In this document: piece by piece, positions 8,887 to 17,382 of the stretch
Numbering within the stretch: position 1 is the first letter of the stretch
Layout: each line of letters opens with the position of its first letter
Position numbers and translations under genes: made by a program
The notes under the pieces: generated by a model
What the model saw: only the letters and a program-made list of their open reading frames with translations
Databases searched by the model: none
Told to the model about the DNA's origin: nothing
Source: Beijerinckiaceae bacterium
Lineage (GTDB): Bacteria; Pseudomonadota; Alphaproteobacteria; Rhizobiales; Beijerinckiaceae
Length of the DNA stretch: 46,140 bases
Assembly (NCBI GenBank): GCA_025458025.1
Contig: JALOTF010000046.1
Location: 1-46,140 of the forward strand
Reading direction: 5' to 3'

Positions 8887-9489
8887 TTACTTCTTGATGA
8901 TGCCGGCTTCTTCGGCGACCTTCAGCAGGCGTTCGGCCTCGGCTTCCGCAGCCGCACCATGGCCCACCACAGCATTTGCGTCCTCAAGGTCGCCCCTGAT
9001 GATCGCGACGCGCTTGATGAGTTCCGAAAAGGCCTGCAGCAGCAGCAAAACGAAGCCGAGCGGCACGAGGATCTTCGCCGGCCAGACGGTGAGGCCGCCC
9101 GCATTCATGGACTGCTCGTTGATTTCAAACGAGCGCATGAAGAATGGCCAGCCGTGCCAGATCATGATCCAGCAGAAAGGAATCAGGAAGAAAATGTGGC
9201 CCACGACATCAATCCAGTCGCGGGTGCGCTTGGCGAAATGGCTGGTCACCACGTCGATGCGGATATGCTCGTTCTTGAGGAACGTATAGGCCGCCCCGAG
9301 CATGAACACGGCACCGAAAAGGTACCACTGCATTTCAAGCCATGAATTGGACGAGATGTTGAACAACTTGCGGATGACGGCGTTCACCGTCGAGATCACC
9401 ACCGCCGCAAGAATTGCCCATTTGACAATCTGGCCGACGCGCGTGTTCAACGCGTCGATGATCCCACTGATTTTTAGAAGATTTTGCAC
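8887..9489 (-). CDS. dctQ: TRAP transporter small permease subunit (DctQ family)
   Basis: An approximately 200-residue membrane protein with four hydrophobic segments. It has the DctQ signature WLEMQWYLFGAVFMLGAAYTF followed by NEHIRIDVV (given in two parts). The C-terminal extension of about 35 residues is alanine/glutamate-rich and cytoplasmic in character. I place the start at the GTG at 9489, which has GGGAG six bases upstream. An in-frame GTG at 9528 is possible but has no clear ribosome-binding site. It is the first gene of the dctQM pair; the 285-bp region upstream holds its promoter, which I could not assign with confidence. Confidence 0.88.
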   Translation of the reverse strand: MQNLLKISGIIDALNTRVGQIVKWAILAAVVISTVNAVIRKLFNISSNSWLEMQWYLFGAVFMLGAAYTFLKNEHIRIDVVTSHFAKRTRDWIDVVGHIFFLIPFCWIMIWHGWPFFMRSFEINEQSMNAGGLTVWPAKILVPLGFVLLLLQAFSELIKRVAIIRGDLEDANAVVGHGAAAEAEAERLLKVAEEAGIIKK

Positions 9490-9774
9490 GCCCTTCTCCC
9501 TTCGGACCTGTCCCACATGTTTTCTCACACGGGCATCTTCGTGTTTCGATTTGGCTGCATCTTGAGAAAGCTGCGGCCAATCCTTTCGTAACCTGCGTGG
9601 TGACCCACATCACGCATCGGACCTTCAGGATCCAAGCCTGTGCCATGGCAGAAGGCCCGGCCCCGCACAACCGCCCCCCTCCTGCGGTTTCGGCATGCGC
9701 TCCCTGCGCGGCCGGTATGGTTGAGAAGGTGCTAACGCAGCGCGATGCGCCTGACAAGCGCCCGGCGCCCGGGC

Positions 9775-10677
9775 TCAGGCCGGTGGAACGCTTTCGCGCT
9801 CTTCCCGTCGGCGCACGCGCTCCCGGTGGATGGTGTAGACGCCGCTGGCGAGGATCAGCACGAGCCCGATGACCGAAAGCGGCCCCGGCACATCGCCGAA
9901 CATCAGGAAGCCGATCAGGACCGCCCAGACAATGACGCTATAGCGGAAGGACGAAACCACCGAGAGATCTGACTTCCGATAGGCCTCGATGATCGCATAA
10001 TTGCCGATCAGCACCAGGAATCCGGCTCCGGCCAATGCCAGAAGCACATGCGTCGGCAATGGCTTCCAGACGCCGTTGTAAAGCGCAAGGCTGCCGCCGG
10101 CGACCAGTGTTCCGCAGGTCGTGGTCACGGTCAGCATCATGCTCGGCAGATTCGCCGGCATGCGCCGCGTCAGCGTATCGCGCACGGCGATCAGGATCGT
10201 GCCCGCAAACACCATCGACACTGCCCAGTATGGCACAACGCGCCCCTCAGGCTGCAACACCAGGAGGATGCCGATAAAGCCAACGGTAATGGCGCTCCAA
10301 CGGCGCCAGCCCACTTTTTCACCGAGGAAGATGGTGGAGAAGGCCGTGATGATCAGCGGCACGAGCATGGTGATGGCAGTGGCCTCGGCCAATCCGATTC
10401 CCGCGAGAGCCGCGATGTAGAGTGTCGCAATCACTCCCTCGATGCTCGCGCGCGTCACCGCAAAACGGCTTGCGACGAAATGCAGTTCGCGCCAGCGCCC
10501 TGTGACCGTGATTGCAACCACCAGCAGCGCGAGGCTGAAGAGCCCGCGCACGACCAGAGCCTGCCCGGTATCCAGCTCCGTCCGGGCATATTTCATCAGC
10601 GCATCGTTGCCGATGAAGAACAGCATGGCGAGCATCATCGCCACAATGCCGCGCAGGTTGGTTTGGCTTTGCTGCAT
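9775..10677 (-). CDS. EamA/DMT family transporter
   Basis: This 300-residue inner-membrane protein of the drug/metabolite transporter superfamily is made of two EamA repeats, each of about five helices. The first repeat ends around GIGLAEATAITMLVPLIITAF and FLGEKVGWRRW, a typical EamA block. The second ends in FRYSVIVWAVLIGFLMFGDVP. The substrate is unknown; relatives export amino acids, metabolites or riboflavin. The start is the ATG at 10677, preceded by GGAG; a TTG at 10701 would add eight residues. The C-terminus is highly charged (RERVRRREERE), consistent with a cytoplasmic end. Confidence 0.85.
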   Translation of the reverse strand: MQQSQTNLRGIVAMMLAMLFFIGNDALMKYARTELDTGQALVVRGLFSLALLVVAITVTGRWRELHFVASRFAVTRASIEGVIATLYIAALAGIGLAEATAITMLVPLIITAFSTIFLGEKVGWRRWSAITVGFIGILLVLQPEGRVVPYWAVSMVFAGTILIAVRDTLTRRMPANLPSMMLTVTTTCGTLVAGGSLALYNGVWKPLPTHVLLALAGAGFLVLIGNYAIIEAYRKSDLSVVSSFRYSVIVWAVLIGFLMFGDVPGPLSVIGLVLILASGVYTIHRERVRRREERESVPPA

Positions 10678-10852
10678 GGCGCTCCGGGGGGCATGCGGCA
10701 ATCACCGCAAGGCATGATAGACCGCTGCCATCAGCATTAACGCAGAATTAAAGCGTTTATGTTAGCTGTAAACAATCGTGTGGAATATCAGCAGATTGGT
10801 TTATTCTACCGAAGGTTTCCCCTGAACCGAATACGTCTTCGAAGGCCATTGC

Positions 10853-12613
10853 ATGACCTCCGGACTCCGCCTTTTTGCCCGTTTCAAGACTGTTTCAGAG
10901 CCTATTTTGACCTCCGCGGTGGAGGTTCCTGTCGCACCGGCCGAGAAGCCCGCGCAAGGTGACAGCGCCATCACCCATGCGCTTGATCTTTTCGAGCAGG
11001 ATGTGCTGCGCATCTCGAATGGGCTCGCCCGCGAAAGCAACGATGCCGCCGACCGGCTCGGCGACAGCATCAAGCGGCTCGATGCCGTGGAAATCGCCAT
11101 CGACCGGCTGCGCTGGCATAGCGAATCCGTGAATGAGCAAGTCGCTGGCGTGGCCCATTCGACAGATCTGCTGGCGCAGGCCGCAACCGAGATTTCCGGC
11201 ACCATCGAGCAGGTGCATCGCTGTTCGGCTTCCGCGCAGTCACGCACCGAAAGCTCCACGCGCGATTTCCAGAGCCTCGGCCACGCCGTGCGGGAGATCG
11301 GCAGCCAGTTGAACGCCATCGGCGAAATCGCCTCGCGCACCAATCTCCTCGCGCTGAATGCGACCATCGAGGCAGCGCGCGCGGGCGAGGCCGGGCGTGG
11401 CTTCTCCGTGGTGGCACAGGAGGTGAAGGCCCTGTCCGTTGCTTCCGCGCAGGCGGTTTCCGCCATTCGCGAGCGCATGGCGGCGCTGGAGGCCGTAACG
11501 CAGCGCGCGATTGTGGGGATGACCGGCATTTCCGCTGACATCGCTGAACTCGCGCCGATCTGCGCCGGCATTTCCGGCGCGGTGCAGGAACAGCGCACGA
11601 CCATCGACAGTCTACGCCAGCAGATGGAAAGTGCGCAGAATGCGGTGGAAGGCGTGGTCCACGAGGTCGGCTCCATCGCCAATGTCGCGGCTGAGGCACG
11701 CCAGAACAGCCTTGATGCGAATGACATCAGCCGCCATGCCGCTGGTGAGGCCTCGCAGCTCGGTCGGCGCGTCGTCACGGTGCTGCGCTCCATGCCGGTG
11801 GCCAATCGCCGGCAGCACGAGCGCTTCCCCATCGATCTTTCCCTGCGCATCCGGAACGGCACGACAACACTTGCCGGCCACAGCTTCGATCTCAGCGAGG
11901 GCGGCATGCTCCTCCGGCCGATCGATGGTTTCACCCCGGCGATCGGTCGTGTGATCGAGGCTGAAGCCTCGCGCATCGGCAGCCTGCGCCTCAAGGTGGT
12001 GAATGTCTCGCCGCTCGGCATTCATTGCGCTTTTGCCGAGCCCGGTGCCGAGCTGCTCGATTCCGTGCGGCGTGAAATCGAGACGTTCCGGCAGGTGCAT
12101 GCGCCGCTGGTCGAGCGCGCGCTGGATCTGGCGACCGAAATTGTCACGGTGGTTGATCGCGAATTGACGACAGGCAAGCTCACCATGCCCGCGCTCTTCG
12201 ATGTGGATTATCGCCCGATTGCCGGCACGGACCCGGTGCAATTCGAGACGCAGTTCCTGCGCTCCTTCGAAAGCATCCTGCCGCCGATTCTCGAGCGCGC
12301 GCTGGAGGCGGACAGCCAGCTGGTCTTCGCGCTAGCCATTGACCGCAACGGCTATATTCCGGTGCATAACCGCAAGTTCAGCCAGCCGCAGCGGCCGGGT
12401 GAGCGGGCCTGGAACATCGCAAATTGCCGCAACCGCCGCATCTTCGATGATCGCGCCGGCCTGCTCGCGGCGCGCGTTATCGGCTCCTCGCTGATCCAGA
12501 CCTACAACCGTGACATGGGAAACGGCACGTCGGTGCAGATGAAGGAAGTCGATGCGCCGCTTCGCATCCGCAACCAGCATTGGGGCGGCGTGCGGATGGC
12601 CTACCGGCTCTGA
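10853..12613 (+). CDS. Soluble methyl-accepting chemotaxis-like receptor with PilZ and C-terminal sensor domain
   Basis: This 586-residue protein has no transmembrane segment, so it should be cytosolic. Residues about 90-310 form a long MCP coiled coil with the kinase-contacting tip ([22 protein letters not shown], then [17 protein letters not shown], about 157-195). A PilZ domain follows (about 315-410) with both c-di-GMP motifs, RQHER (RxxxR) and DLSEGG (DxSxxG). The C-terminal 170 residues look like the Cache-like domain seen at the end of some alphaproteobacterial receptors, with [15 protein letters not shown] and [18 protein letters not shown]. The likely role is coupling c-di-GMP level and an unknown ligand to CheA or a related kinase. 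No che genes are nearby. The ATG follows GAAGG. Confidence 0.85.
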   Translation: MTSGLRLFARFKTVSEPILTSAVEVPVAPAEKPAQGDSAITHALDLFEQDVLRISNGLARESNDAADRLGDSIKRLDAVEIAIDRLRWHSESVNEQVAGVAHSTDLLAQAATEISGTIEQVHRCSASAQSRTESSTRDFQSLGHAVREIGSQLNAIGEIASRTNLLALNATIEAARAGEAGRGFSVVAQEVKALSVASAQAVSAIRERMAALEAVTQRAIVGMTGISADIAELAPICAGISGAVQEQRTTIDSLRQQMESAQNAVEGVVHEVGSIANVAAEARQNSLDANDISRHAAGEASQLGRRVVTVLRSMPVANRRQHERFPIDLSLRIRNGTTTLAGHSFDLSEGGMLLRPIDGFTPAIGRVIEAEASRIGSLRLKVVNVSPLGIHCAFAEPGAELLDSVRREIETFRQVHAPLVERALDLATEIVTVVDRELTTGKLTMPALFDVDYRPIAGTDPVQFETQFLRSFESILPPILERALEADSQLVFALAIDRNGYIPVHNRKFSQPQRPGERAWNIANCRNRRIFDDRAGLLAARVIGSSLIQTYNRDMGNGTSVQMKEVDAPLRIRNQHWGGVRMAYRL

Positions 12614-12621
12614 TTAAACCA

Positions 12622-12649
12622 TCACGCGAAGCAAAACCGCTTCGCGTGA
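12622..12649. repeat. Palindrome related to the REP-like family; possible shared terminator
   Basis: TCACGCGAAGC and GCTTCGCGTGA form a perfect 11-bp stem with a 6-nt loop. The 15-base string AACCGCTTCGCGTGA is identical to part of the element at 26005-26047 (minus strand), so this looks like a shortened or inner version of that family. It sits between the convergent MCP-like gene and moaA. It lacks a T-run. Confidence 0.7.
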
Positions 12650-12661
12650 CGATCACCCGCT

Positions 12662-13690
12662 TCAGCCGCCGGTCATGCTCATGTGACGGCCCACGGCGGG
12701 AATGTTCGTCTTCCGGTCGATCACGAAATCATGCCCCTTGGGCTTTCTTGAAATCGCGGCCTCGATGGCCTGCATCAGTGCGTCATCGCTTTCGCTTTGT
12801 CGCAGGGGTTTGCGCAGATCAGCGGCATCTTCCTGCCCGAGGCACATGAAAAGCGTGCCGGTGCAGGTGAGGCGCACCCGGTTGCAGCTTTCGCAGAAAT
12901 TATGCGTGAGCGGCGTGATGAAGCCGATGCGACCGCCCGTTTCCTTGGCGGTGAAGTAGCGCGCCGGGCCGCCCGTGCGATGGCTCGATTCTTCCAATGT
13001 GAGCTGGTCCATCAGGCCCGCACGCATTTGGCTCAGTGGAAGGTATTGATCGGCGCGATGGCCATCGACCTCGCCCAGCGGCATTACCTCGATGAAGGTG
13101 ATGTCCATTCCGCGCCCATGCGCCCAGCGGATCATCGGCAGGAATTCGTCCTCGTTGAAATCCTTCAGGGCCACTGCGTTGATCTTCACGGCGAGGCCGG
13201 CTTCCTGCGCGGCATCGATGCCCGCGAGCACCTTGTCGAGCGCGCCCCAGCGGGTGATCGCGCGGAACTTCTCGGCATCGAGCGTATCGAGCGAGACATT
13301 GATGCGCTTCACGCCGCATTCCGCGAGTTCGCGCGCGAAACGCTGGAGCTGCGAGCCATTAGTGGTGAGCGTGAGTTCCTCCAGTGCGCCGGAATCGAGG
13401 TGGCGCGAGAGCGAGCGGAACAGGGTCATTATGTCCCGCCGCACCAGCGGCTCGCCACCGGTGATGCGTAGCTTCTTCACGCCCCGCCGCACGAAGGCCG
13501 AGCAGAGCCGATCCAGCTCTTCCAACGTGAGCAGATCCTGCTTGGGCAGGAAGCTCATATGCTCGCTCATGCAATAGACGCAGCGGAAATCGCAGCGATC
13601 TGTCACCGAGACGCGCAGATACTCGATGCCCCGGCCGAACGGATCGACCAGCTCGGGCGCGGCGACAGGGGAGATGATGGGCGTGGTCAT
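12662..13690 (-). CDS. moaA: GTP 3',8-cyclase MoaA (molybdenum cofactor biosynthesis)
   Basis: This 342-residue radical SAM enzyme catalyses the first step of molybdopterin synthesis, GTP to 3',8-cyclo-7,8-dihydro-GTP. The N-terminal cluster motif is CDFRCVYC (CxxxCxxC, about residues 33-40), followed by the SAM-binding ITGGEPLVR. The C-terminal second [4Fe-4S] site is [18 protein letters not shown]. The chain ends in the conserved double glycine (MTGG) that completes the active site. No other moa or mob gene is adjacent. It is transcribed divergently from the DUF971 gene and converges on the MCP-like gene. Confidence 0.97.
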   Translation of the reverse strand: MTTPIISPVAAPELVDPFGRGIEYLRVSVTDRCDFRCVYCMSEHMSFLPKQDLLTLEELDRLCSAFVRRGVKKLRITGGEPLVRRDIMTLFRSLSRHLDSGALEELTLTTNGSQLQRFARELAECGVKRINVSLDTLDAEKFRAITRWGALDKVLAGIDAAQEAGLAVKINAVALKDFNEDEFLPMIRWAHGRGMDITFIEVMPLGEVDGHRADQYLPLSQMRAGLMDQLTLEESSHRTGGPARYFTAKETGGRIGFITPLTHNFCESCNRVRLTCTGTLFMCLGQEDAADLRKPLRQSESDDALMQAIEAAISRKPKGHDFVIDRKTNIPAVGRHMSMTGG

Positions 13691-13872
13691 GAACCGGTAC
13701 TCATCCTCGAACGGGCTGCGGCCGGGCCGCTCCCTTTTGGTTTGTCACTAAACTGCCGCGTCTGGCCGGATTGGCAAGAGGCGACATGTTGGCAAGAGCC
13801 TTCCTGCGCTCTAACTCGAAACAAAGCCTTGCGCCATCGCAGGCACGCCTTCGCATCCACAAGGTTTCCACG

Positions 13873-14256
13873 ATGACTGACTCCACCGCCTGGCCCACCG
13901 AGATCCGCGTCAGCGCCGATCGCAAGATTCTGCATGTCGGGTTCGAGGATGATTTTTCCGGCACGATTTCGGCGGAATTGCTGCGCGTGCGCTCGCCCAG
14001 CGCGGAAGTGCAGGGGCATTCGCCTTCCGAGCGCAAGACCGTGCCCGGCAAGAGCAATGTGATGATCCTCGGCGTCGAGCCCGTAGGGAACTACGCGATC
14101 CGCATTCGCTTCGATGACATGCATGACAGCGGCATCTATGGCTGGCCGCTGCTGCGGCGCTTCGCTGGCGAGGGCGATGCCATGATGGCGGAGTACGAGG
14201 CGGAGCTTGCCGCGAAGGGCATGAGCCGCGATCCGAAAATCCTTCCCCGGCGCTGA
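13873..14256 (+). CDS. DUF971 (GBBH-like N-terminal domain) protein
   Basis: This 127-residue protein matches the stand-alone DUF971 family: TEIRVSADRKILHVGFEDDFSGTISAE, then a basic stretch and GVEPVGNYAIRIRFDDMHDSGIYGW. The same fold forms the N-terminal domain of gamma-butyrobetaine hydroxylases. Stand-alone copies occur near Mrp or Fe-S and molybdenum cofactor genes, so a cofactor-related role is possible but unproven. The start is the ATG at 13873; an upstream in-frame ATG would add 34 residues without homology. The gene is divergent from moaA. Confidence 0.82.
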   Translation: MTDSTAWPTEIRVSADRKILHVGFEDDFSGTISAELLRVRSPSAEVQGHSPSERKTVPGKSNVMILGVEPVGNYAIRIRFDDMHDSGIYGWPLLRRFAGEGDAMMAEYEAELAAKGMSRDPKILPRR

Positions 14257-14263
14257 AACGAAA

Positions 14264-14289
14264 AAGGCCGGCCCCGAAGGACCGGCCTT
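14264..14289. terminator. Bidirectional intrinsic terminator
   Basis: The stem AAGGCCGG / CCGGCCTT has a 10-nt loop. On the minus strand it is followed by five T residues, so it terminates the L,D-transpeptidase transcript best. It may also serve the DUF971 gene. Confidence 0.8.
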
Positions 14290-14312
14290 GAATAACTGTG
14301 CTCTGGATGCGC

Positions 14313-14885
14313 TTAGCGCAGCACAACCACGCGGGTGCCGACCTTCACACGCTCATAGAGGTCGATCACGTCGGCGTTCAGCATGCGGATGCAGCCCGAC
14401 GACACGGCCTGACCGATCGTCTCCGGCTCGTTCGAACCATGGATGCGATAGAGCGAGGTGCCGAGGTAAAGCGCGCGGGCGCCCATCGGGTTGCCTTCAC
14501 CGCCGGGCATGAAGCGCGGCAGGTCCGGGCGGCGACGCAGCATCTGCGCCGGCGGCGTCCAGGACGGCCACTCGGCCTTGCGGGTCACGGTCTTGGTGCC
14601 AGCCCAGGAGAAGCCCGGACGGCCCACGCCCACGCCATACTTCATCGCGCGACCGTTCGGCAGAACGAGGTAAAGGCGCTTCTCGTTCGTGTCGACGACG
14701 ATCGTGCCCGGCGCGTAGCGGCCCTTGTACTCCACTTCCTCGCGCGGGATCGGCGAAGCGAAGAAACGCACGTCATCCGCCATCATCAGCGGCTGGCGGG
14801 TAACAGGATCGATTTCGGCGGAGGCCTGCGACAGGGTCGCAAGACCGGCAAGGCCTGCAAGAACGAGCGTGCGGATGAGGCGCAT
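14313..14885 (-). CDS. Exported L,D-transpeptidase (YkuD domain)
   Basis: This 190-residue protein has a signal peptide (MRLIRTLVLAGLAGLATLSQASA). The YkuD catalytic signature is HGSNEPETIGQ followed by SSGCIRMLN, with the catalytic cysteine at about residue 165. Upstream lies the usual IVVDTNEKRLYLVLPNG strand pair. It would form 3-3 peptidoglycan cross-links or attach proteins to peptidoglycan in the periplasm. The start is the ATG at 14885, with GGGAG upstream. A longer frame starting at 14927 would put extra residues before the signal peptide. Monocistronic, with its own terminator. Confidence 0.92.
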   Translation of the reverse strand: MRLIRTLVLAGLAGLATLSQASAEIDPVTRQPLMMADDVRFFASPIPREEVEYKGRYAPGTIVVDTNEKRLYLVLPNGRAMKYGVGVGRPGFSWAGTKTVTRKAEWPSWTPPAQMLRRRPDLPRFMPGGEGNPMGARALYLGTSLYRIHGSNEPETIGQAVSSGCIRMLNADVIDLYERVKVGTRVVVLR

Positions 14886-15155
14886 CAGAGCCAACTCCCA
14901 GAGATTCAGCGTAGTTCGATTATTCAATGAAGTTTTCTATGCCGATGCCACGGTTAACAAAGCAAGACCCTTCACGGAACCGTGAGCGCCTCTCGGGGAA
15001 GGCTATGCAAGCCTCTGTCGGATTGTTGTATTTTTACGACTCCGTGCAAACGGCCCTGTGCAGGGTTGCCTGATCCGGGCAGGTCACGCCGGCAAAAATT
15101 CCGCATCCCCCGCGCTTGACGGAGCCGGTGCTTCTCGCGTATCCCCCGCTCCACC

Positions 15156-15230
15156 GGGCGCGTAGCTCAGCGGGAGAGCATTCGCTTCACACGCGAAGGG
15201 TCACAGGTTCAATCCCTGTCGCGCCCACCA
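15156..15230 (+). tRNA. tRNA-Val (anticodon CAC)
   Basis: The 7-bp acceptor stem is GGGCGCG / CGCGCCC. The anticodon stem TTCGC / GCGAA closes the loop TTCACAC, with anticodon CAC at 15188-15190. The T arm carries GGTTCAATCC, and the 3' CCA is encoded at 15228-15230. It reads GUG valine codons. No integrated element adjoins its 3' end. Confidence 0.96.
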
Positions 15231-15291
15231 TTTCTTTCCGGTGCAAAATTCTGGTTTGGCCTTCAGGGGCCATTCCATTGACTTGACTGGT

Positions 15292-17382
15292 TTATTCCAG
15301 CCGGATGCTCACGCGCCGCGTCTCGCCCAGCCGGTCGATCACCGCGATTTCCGCAAAACCACGCCCCGGCGCGGGCAGGGCGATCGAGCGTCGCATCTGG
15401 CTTTCGGAAGCGGGGACACCGTTCAGCAGCAGCGTGAAGGGCGGTGATCCGCCCTGCAGCTTCACCATCAAGGCGGCCTCCGCGCCGTCACGCAGGGAAT
15501 CGCTGTCGAGCTTCGCGCCATCCGGTGGATAGGCGATCTGAAGCGCAGGGCGGGTCGCGGCGGCGATGGTCTTGGCGACATCCTGCCGCAGGTGCCGCAA
15601 CGGCGGTGGTAGGGCCGAGGTCCGTGCCACGATGGCCTCCGCCGGGCGCGGCGGAATGCCCGGCTGCAGCCCCGCACGCTGGAAGGCCTCGAACAGGATG
15701 GGCGCCGCGCTGCGCCGCCCCACGAGACCGGGAACCGGCGCGTTATCCGCCCGGCCCACCCACACCCCGATGGCATGGCGCTTGTCGAAGCCGATGGCGA
15801 AGGCATCGCGATAACCGAAAGAGGTGCCCGTCTTGAAGGCGATGCGCCCCGGCGGGCCATTGTCGGGCGGTGGCGCGCCGAGCAACACATCCGCCGCGTA
15901 CCAGCTCGCGACCGGGCTCGTGAGTGTGACGGAGACAGCGGGCTCTTCCGCGCGTTCGCGGGGGAGAACAAGTTCGCCGCCACGCCCGATCGCCGCGATG
16001 AGCGCCGTGAGGTCCTGCAACGAAATCCCCAATCCGCCGAGCGCGATGGCAAGGCCGGGGCTTGTTTCATCCGGCATGTAGAGGCGCACACCGCTCTGGC
16101 GGATGCGGCTGAGGAATTTCTGCGGCCCGAGGGCATTGAGAAGTTCCACCGCAGGCAAATTCAGCGATTGCTGGAGCGCCGCGCGCGCCGTCACCAGCCC
16201 CTGGAATCCGGGATCGAAATTCTCCGGTGCATAGAGGCCGAAGCGCAAGGCGCGATCTTCCAGCAGCGTTTCCGGGTGGGCGATCCCCTCGTCGAAGGCG
16301 AAGGCATAGACGAAGGGCTTCAGCGCCGAACCGGGCGAGCGCACGGCGCGCGTGAGGTCGATGCCGCCAGCGCGGGCCGCATCGAAGTAATCCGCGCCCC
16401 CCACTGCCGCGCGGAGTTCGCCAGTCGCGAGATCGATGGCGACAATCGCCACCGAGATATTCGGACCGAAAGGCTCGGCGCGCTCGCGTGCGAGTTGCTC
16501 AAGGCTCATTTGCAGTGCGCGATCATAGGTCGTGACGATGCGGCGCTGATCCGGGTTTGCGGCTACAAGCGCTTCCGCGCGATGCGCCGCATGGCGCGGA
16601 AAGGCGCGGCGCGCGGTAGGGACCGGTTCATCCGTGCCGCGCGCAAGGTCAGCCTCTGGGAGGATCTTCGCCTCGCGGATGCGGGCGAGAACGCGCTCGC
16701 GCGCAGCCGTTGCGGCCTCGGGGAAGCGATCCGGGCGGCGCGTTTCCGGCGCTTGCGGCAGCGCGACAAGCAGCGCGGCTTCCGCCATCGACAGGCGCTT
16801 CGGCTCGCGACCGAACCAGCCGAGGGCGGCGGCGCGCACGCCCTCCACATTGCCGCCGAACGGTGCAAGCGCCAGATAAAGCTCCAGGATTTCACGCTTG
16901 GAGAAGCGCCGTTCCAGCTCCATCGCGCGCAGGGCTTGCCGCGCCTTGGCCCGCAGGGAACGCTCCTCGCGCGGTTCCAGCAGGCGCGCGACCTGCATGG
17001 TCAGCGTCGAACCGCCGGAGACGACGCGTCCACTGCGCGCCATCTGCCAGCCGGCGCGCAAAAGCGCCAGCGGGTCCACGCCAGCATGGCCGTAGAAGCG
17101 CCGGTCCTCATAGGCCACGAGCATCTCGATATAGCGCGGATCGACATCATCGAGCGTGACGGGCATGCGCCAGCGGCCATCGGCCATCACGAAGGGCCGC
17201 AGCAACCGCCCCTCGCGGTCAAGCACCACGGTCGAGCGCTCGGAGGCGCGCGCCATGTCGAGCTTCGGCAATTGCCGGATCGCGATTTCCAGCGCGCCCC
17301 AGCCGAGGAGCGGCAGGGCAACGAGGCTCGCGGCGGCGAGCCGCCACTTGCCCATCGCTCTCAGCCGCTCCCTCAAGGCCAT
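15292..17382 (-). CDS. pbpC: Penicillin-binding protein 1C (bifunctional transglycosylase/transpeptidase)
   Basis: This 696-residue inner-membrane enzyme has one N-terminal anchor (about residues 14-32). The GT51 glycosyltransferase domain carries AYEDRRFYGHAGVDP (catalytic Glu near 91) and SGGSTLTMQVARLL. The transpeptidase domain has SALK (SxxK, near 350), the SLN motif in LQQSLNLPAVE and KTGTS (near 515). The C-terminal 85 residues form the BiPBP_C domain characteristic of PBP1C. The start ATG directly follows the stop of the alpha-2-macroglobulin frame (TAA-ATG), so the two are co-transcribed. This pairing is conserved in many proteobacteria and links protease trapping to peptidoglycan repair. 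Confidence 0.96.
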   Translation of the reverse strand: MALRERLRAMGKWRLAAASLVALPLLGWGALEIAIRQLPKLDMARASERSTVVLDREGRLLRPFVMADGRWRMPVTLDDVDPRYIEMLVAYEDRRFYGHAGVDPLALLRAGWQMARSGRVVSGGSTLTMQVARLLEPREERSLRAKARQALRAMELERRFSKREILELYLALAPFGGNVEGVRAAALGWFGREPKRLSMAEAALLVALPQAPETRRPDRFPEAATAARERVLARIREAKILPEADLARGTDEPVPTARRAFPRHAAHRAEALVAANPDQRRIVTTYDRALQMSLEQLARERAEPFGPNISVAIVAIDLATGELRAAVGGADYFDAARAGGIDLTRAVRSPGSALKPFVYAFAFDEGIAHPETLLEDRALRFGLYAPENFDPGFQGLVTARAALQQSLNLPAVELLNALGPQKFLSRIRQSGVRLYMPDETSPGLAIALGGLGISLQDLTALIAAIGRGGELVLPRERAEEPAVSVTLTSPVASWYAADVLLGAPPPDNGPPGRIAFKTGTSFGYRDAFAIGFDKRHAIGVWVGRADNAPVPGLVGRRSAAPILFEAFQRAGLQPGIPPRPAEAIVARTSALPPPLRHLRQDVAKTIAAATRPALQIAYPPDGAKLDSDSLRDGAEAALMVKLQGGSPPFTLLLNGVPASESQMRRSIALPAPGRGFAEIAVIDRLGETRRVSIRLE

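Noticed and set aside
15100-15300. Integration site of a mobile element at the tRNA-Val gene
   Set aside because: No integrase gene, no duplicated tRNA 3' end and no change of composition follow; pbpC lies directly downstream.
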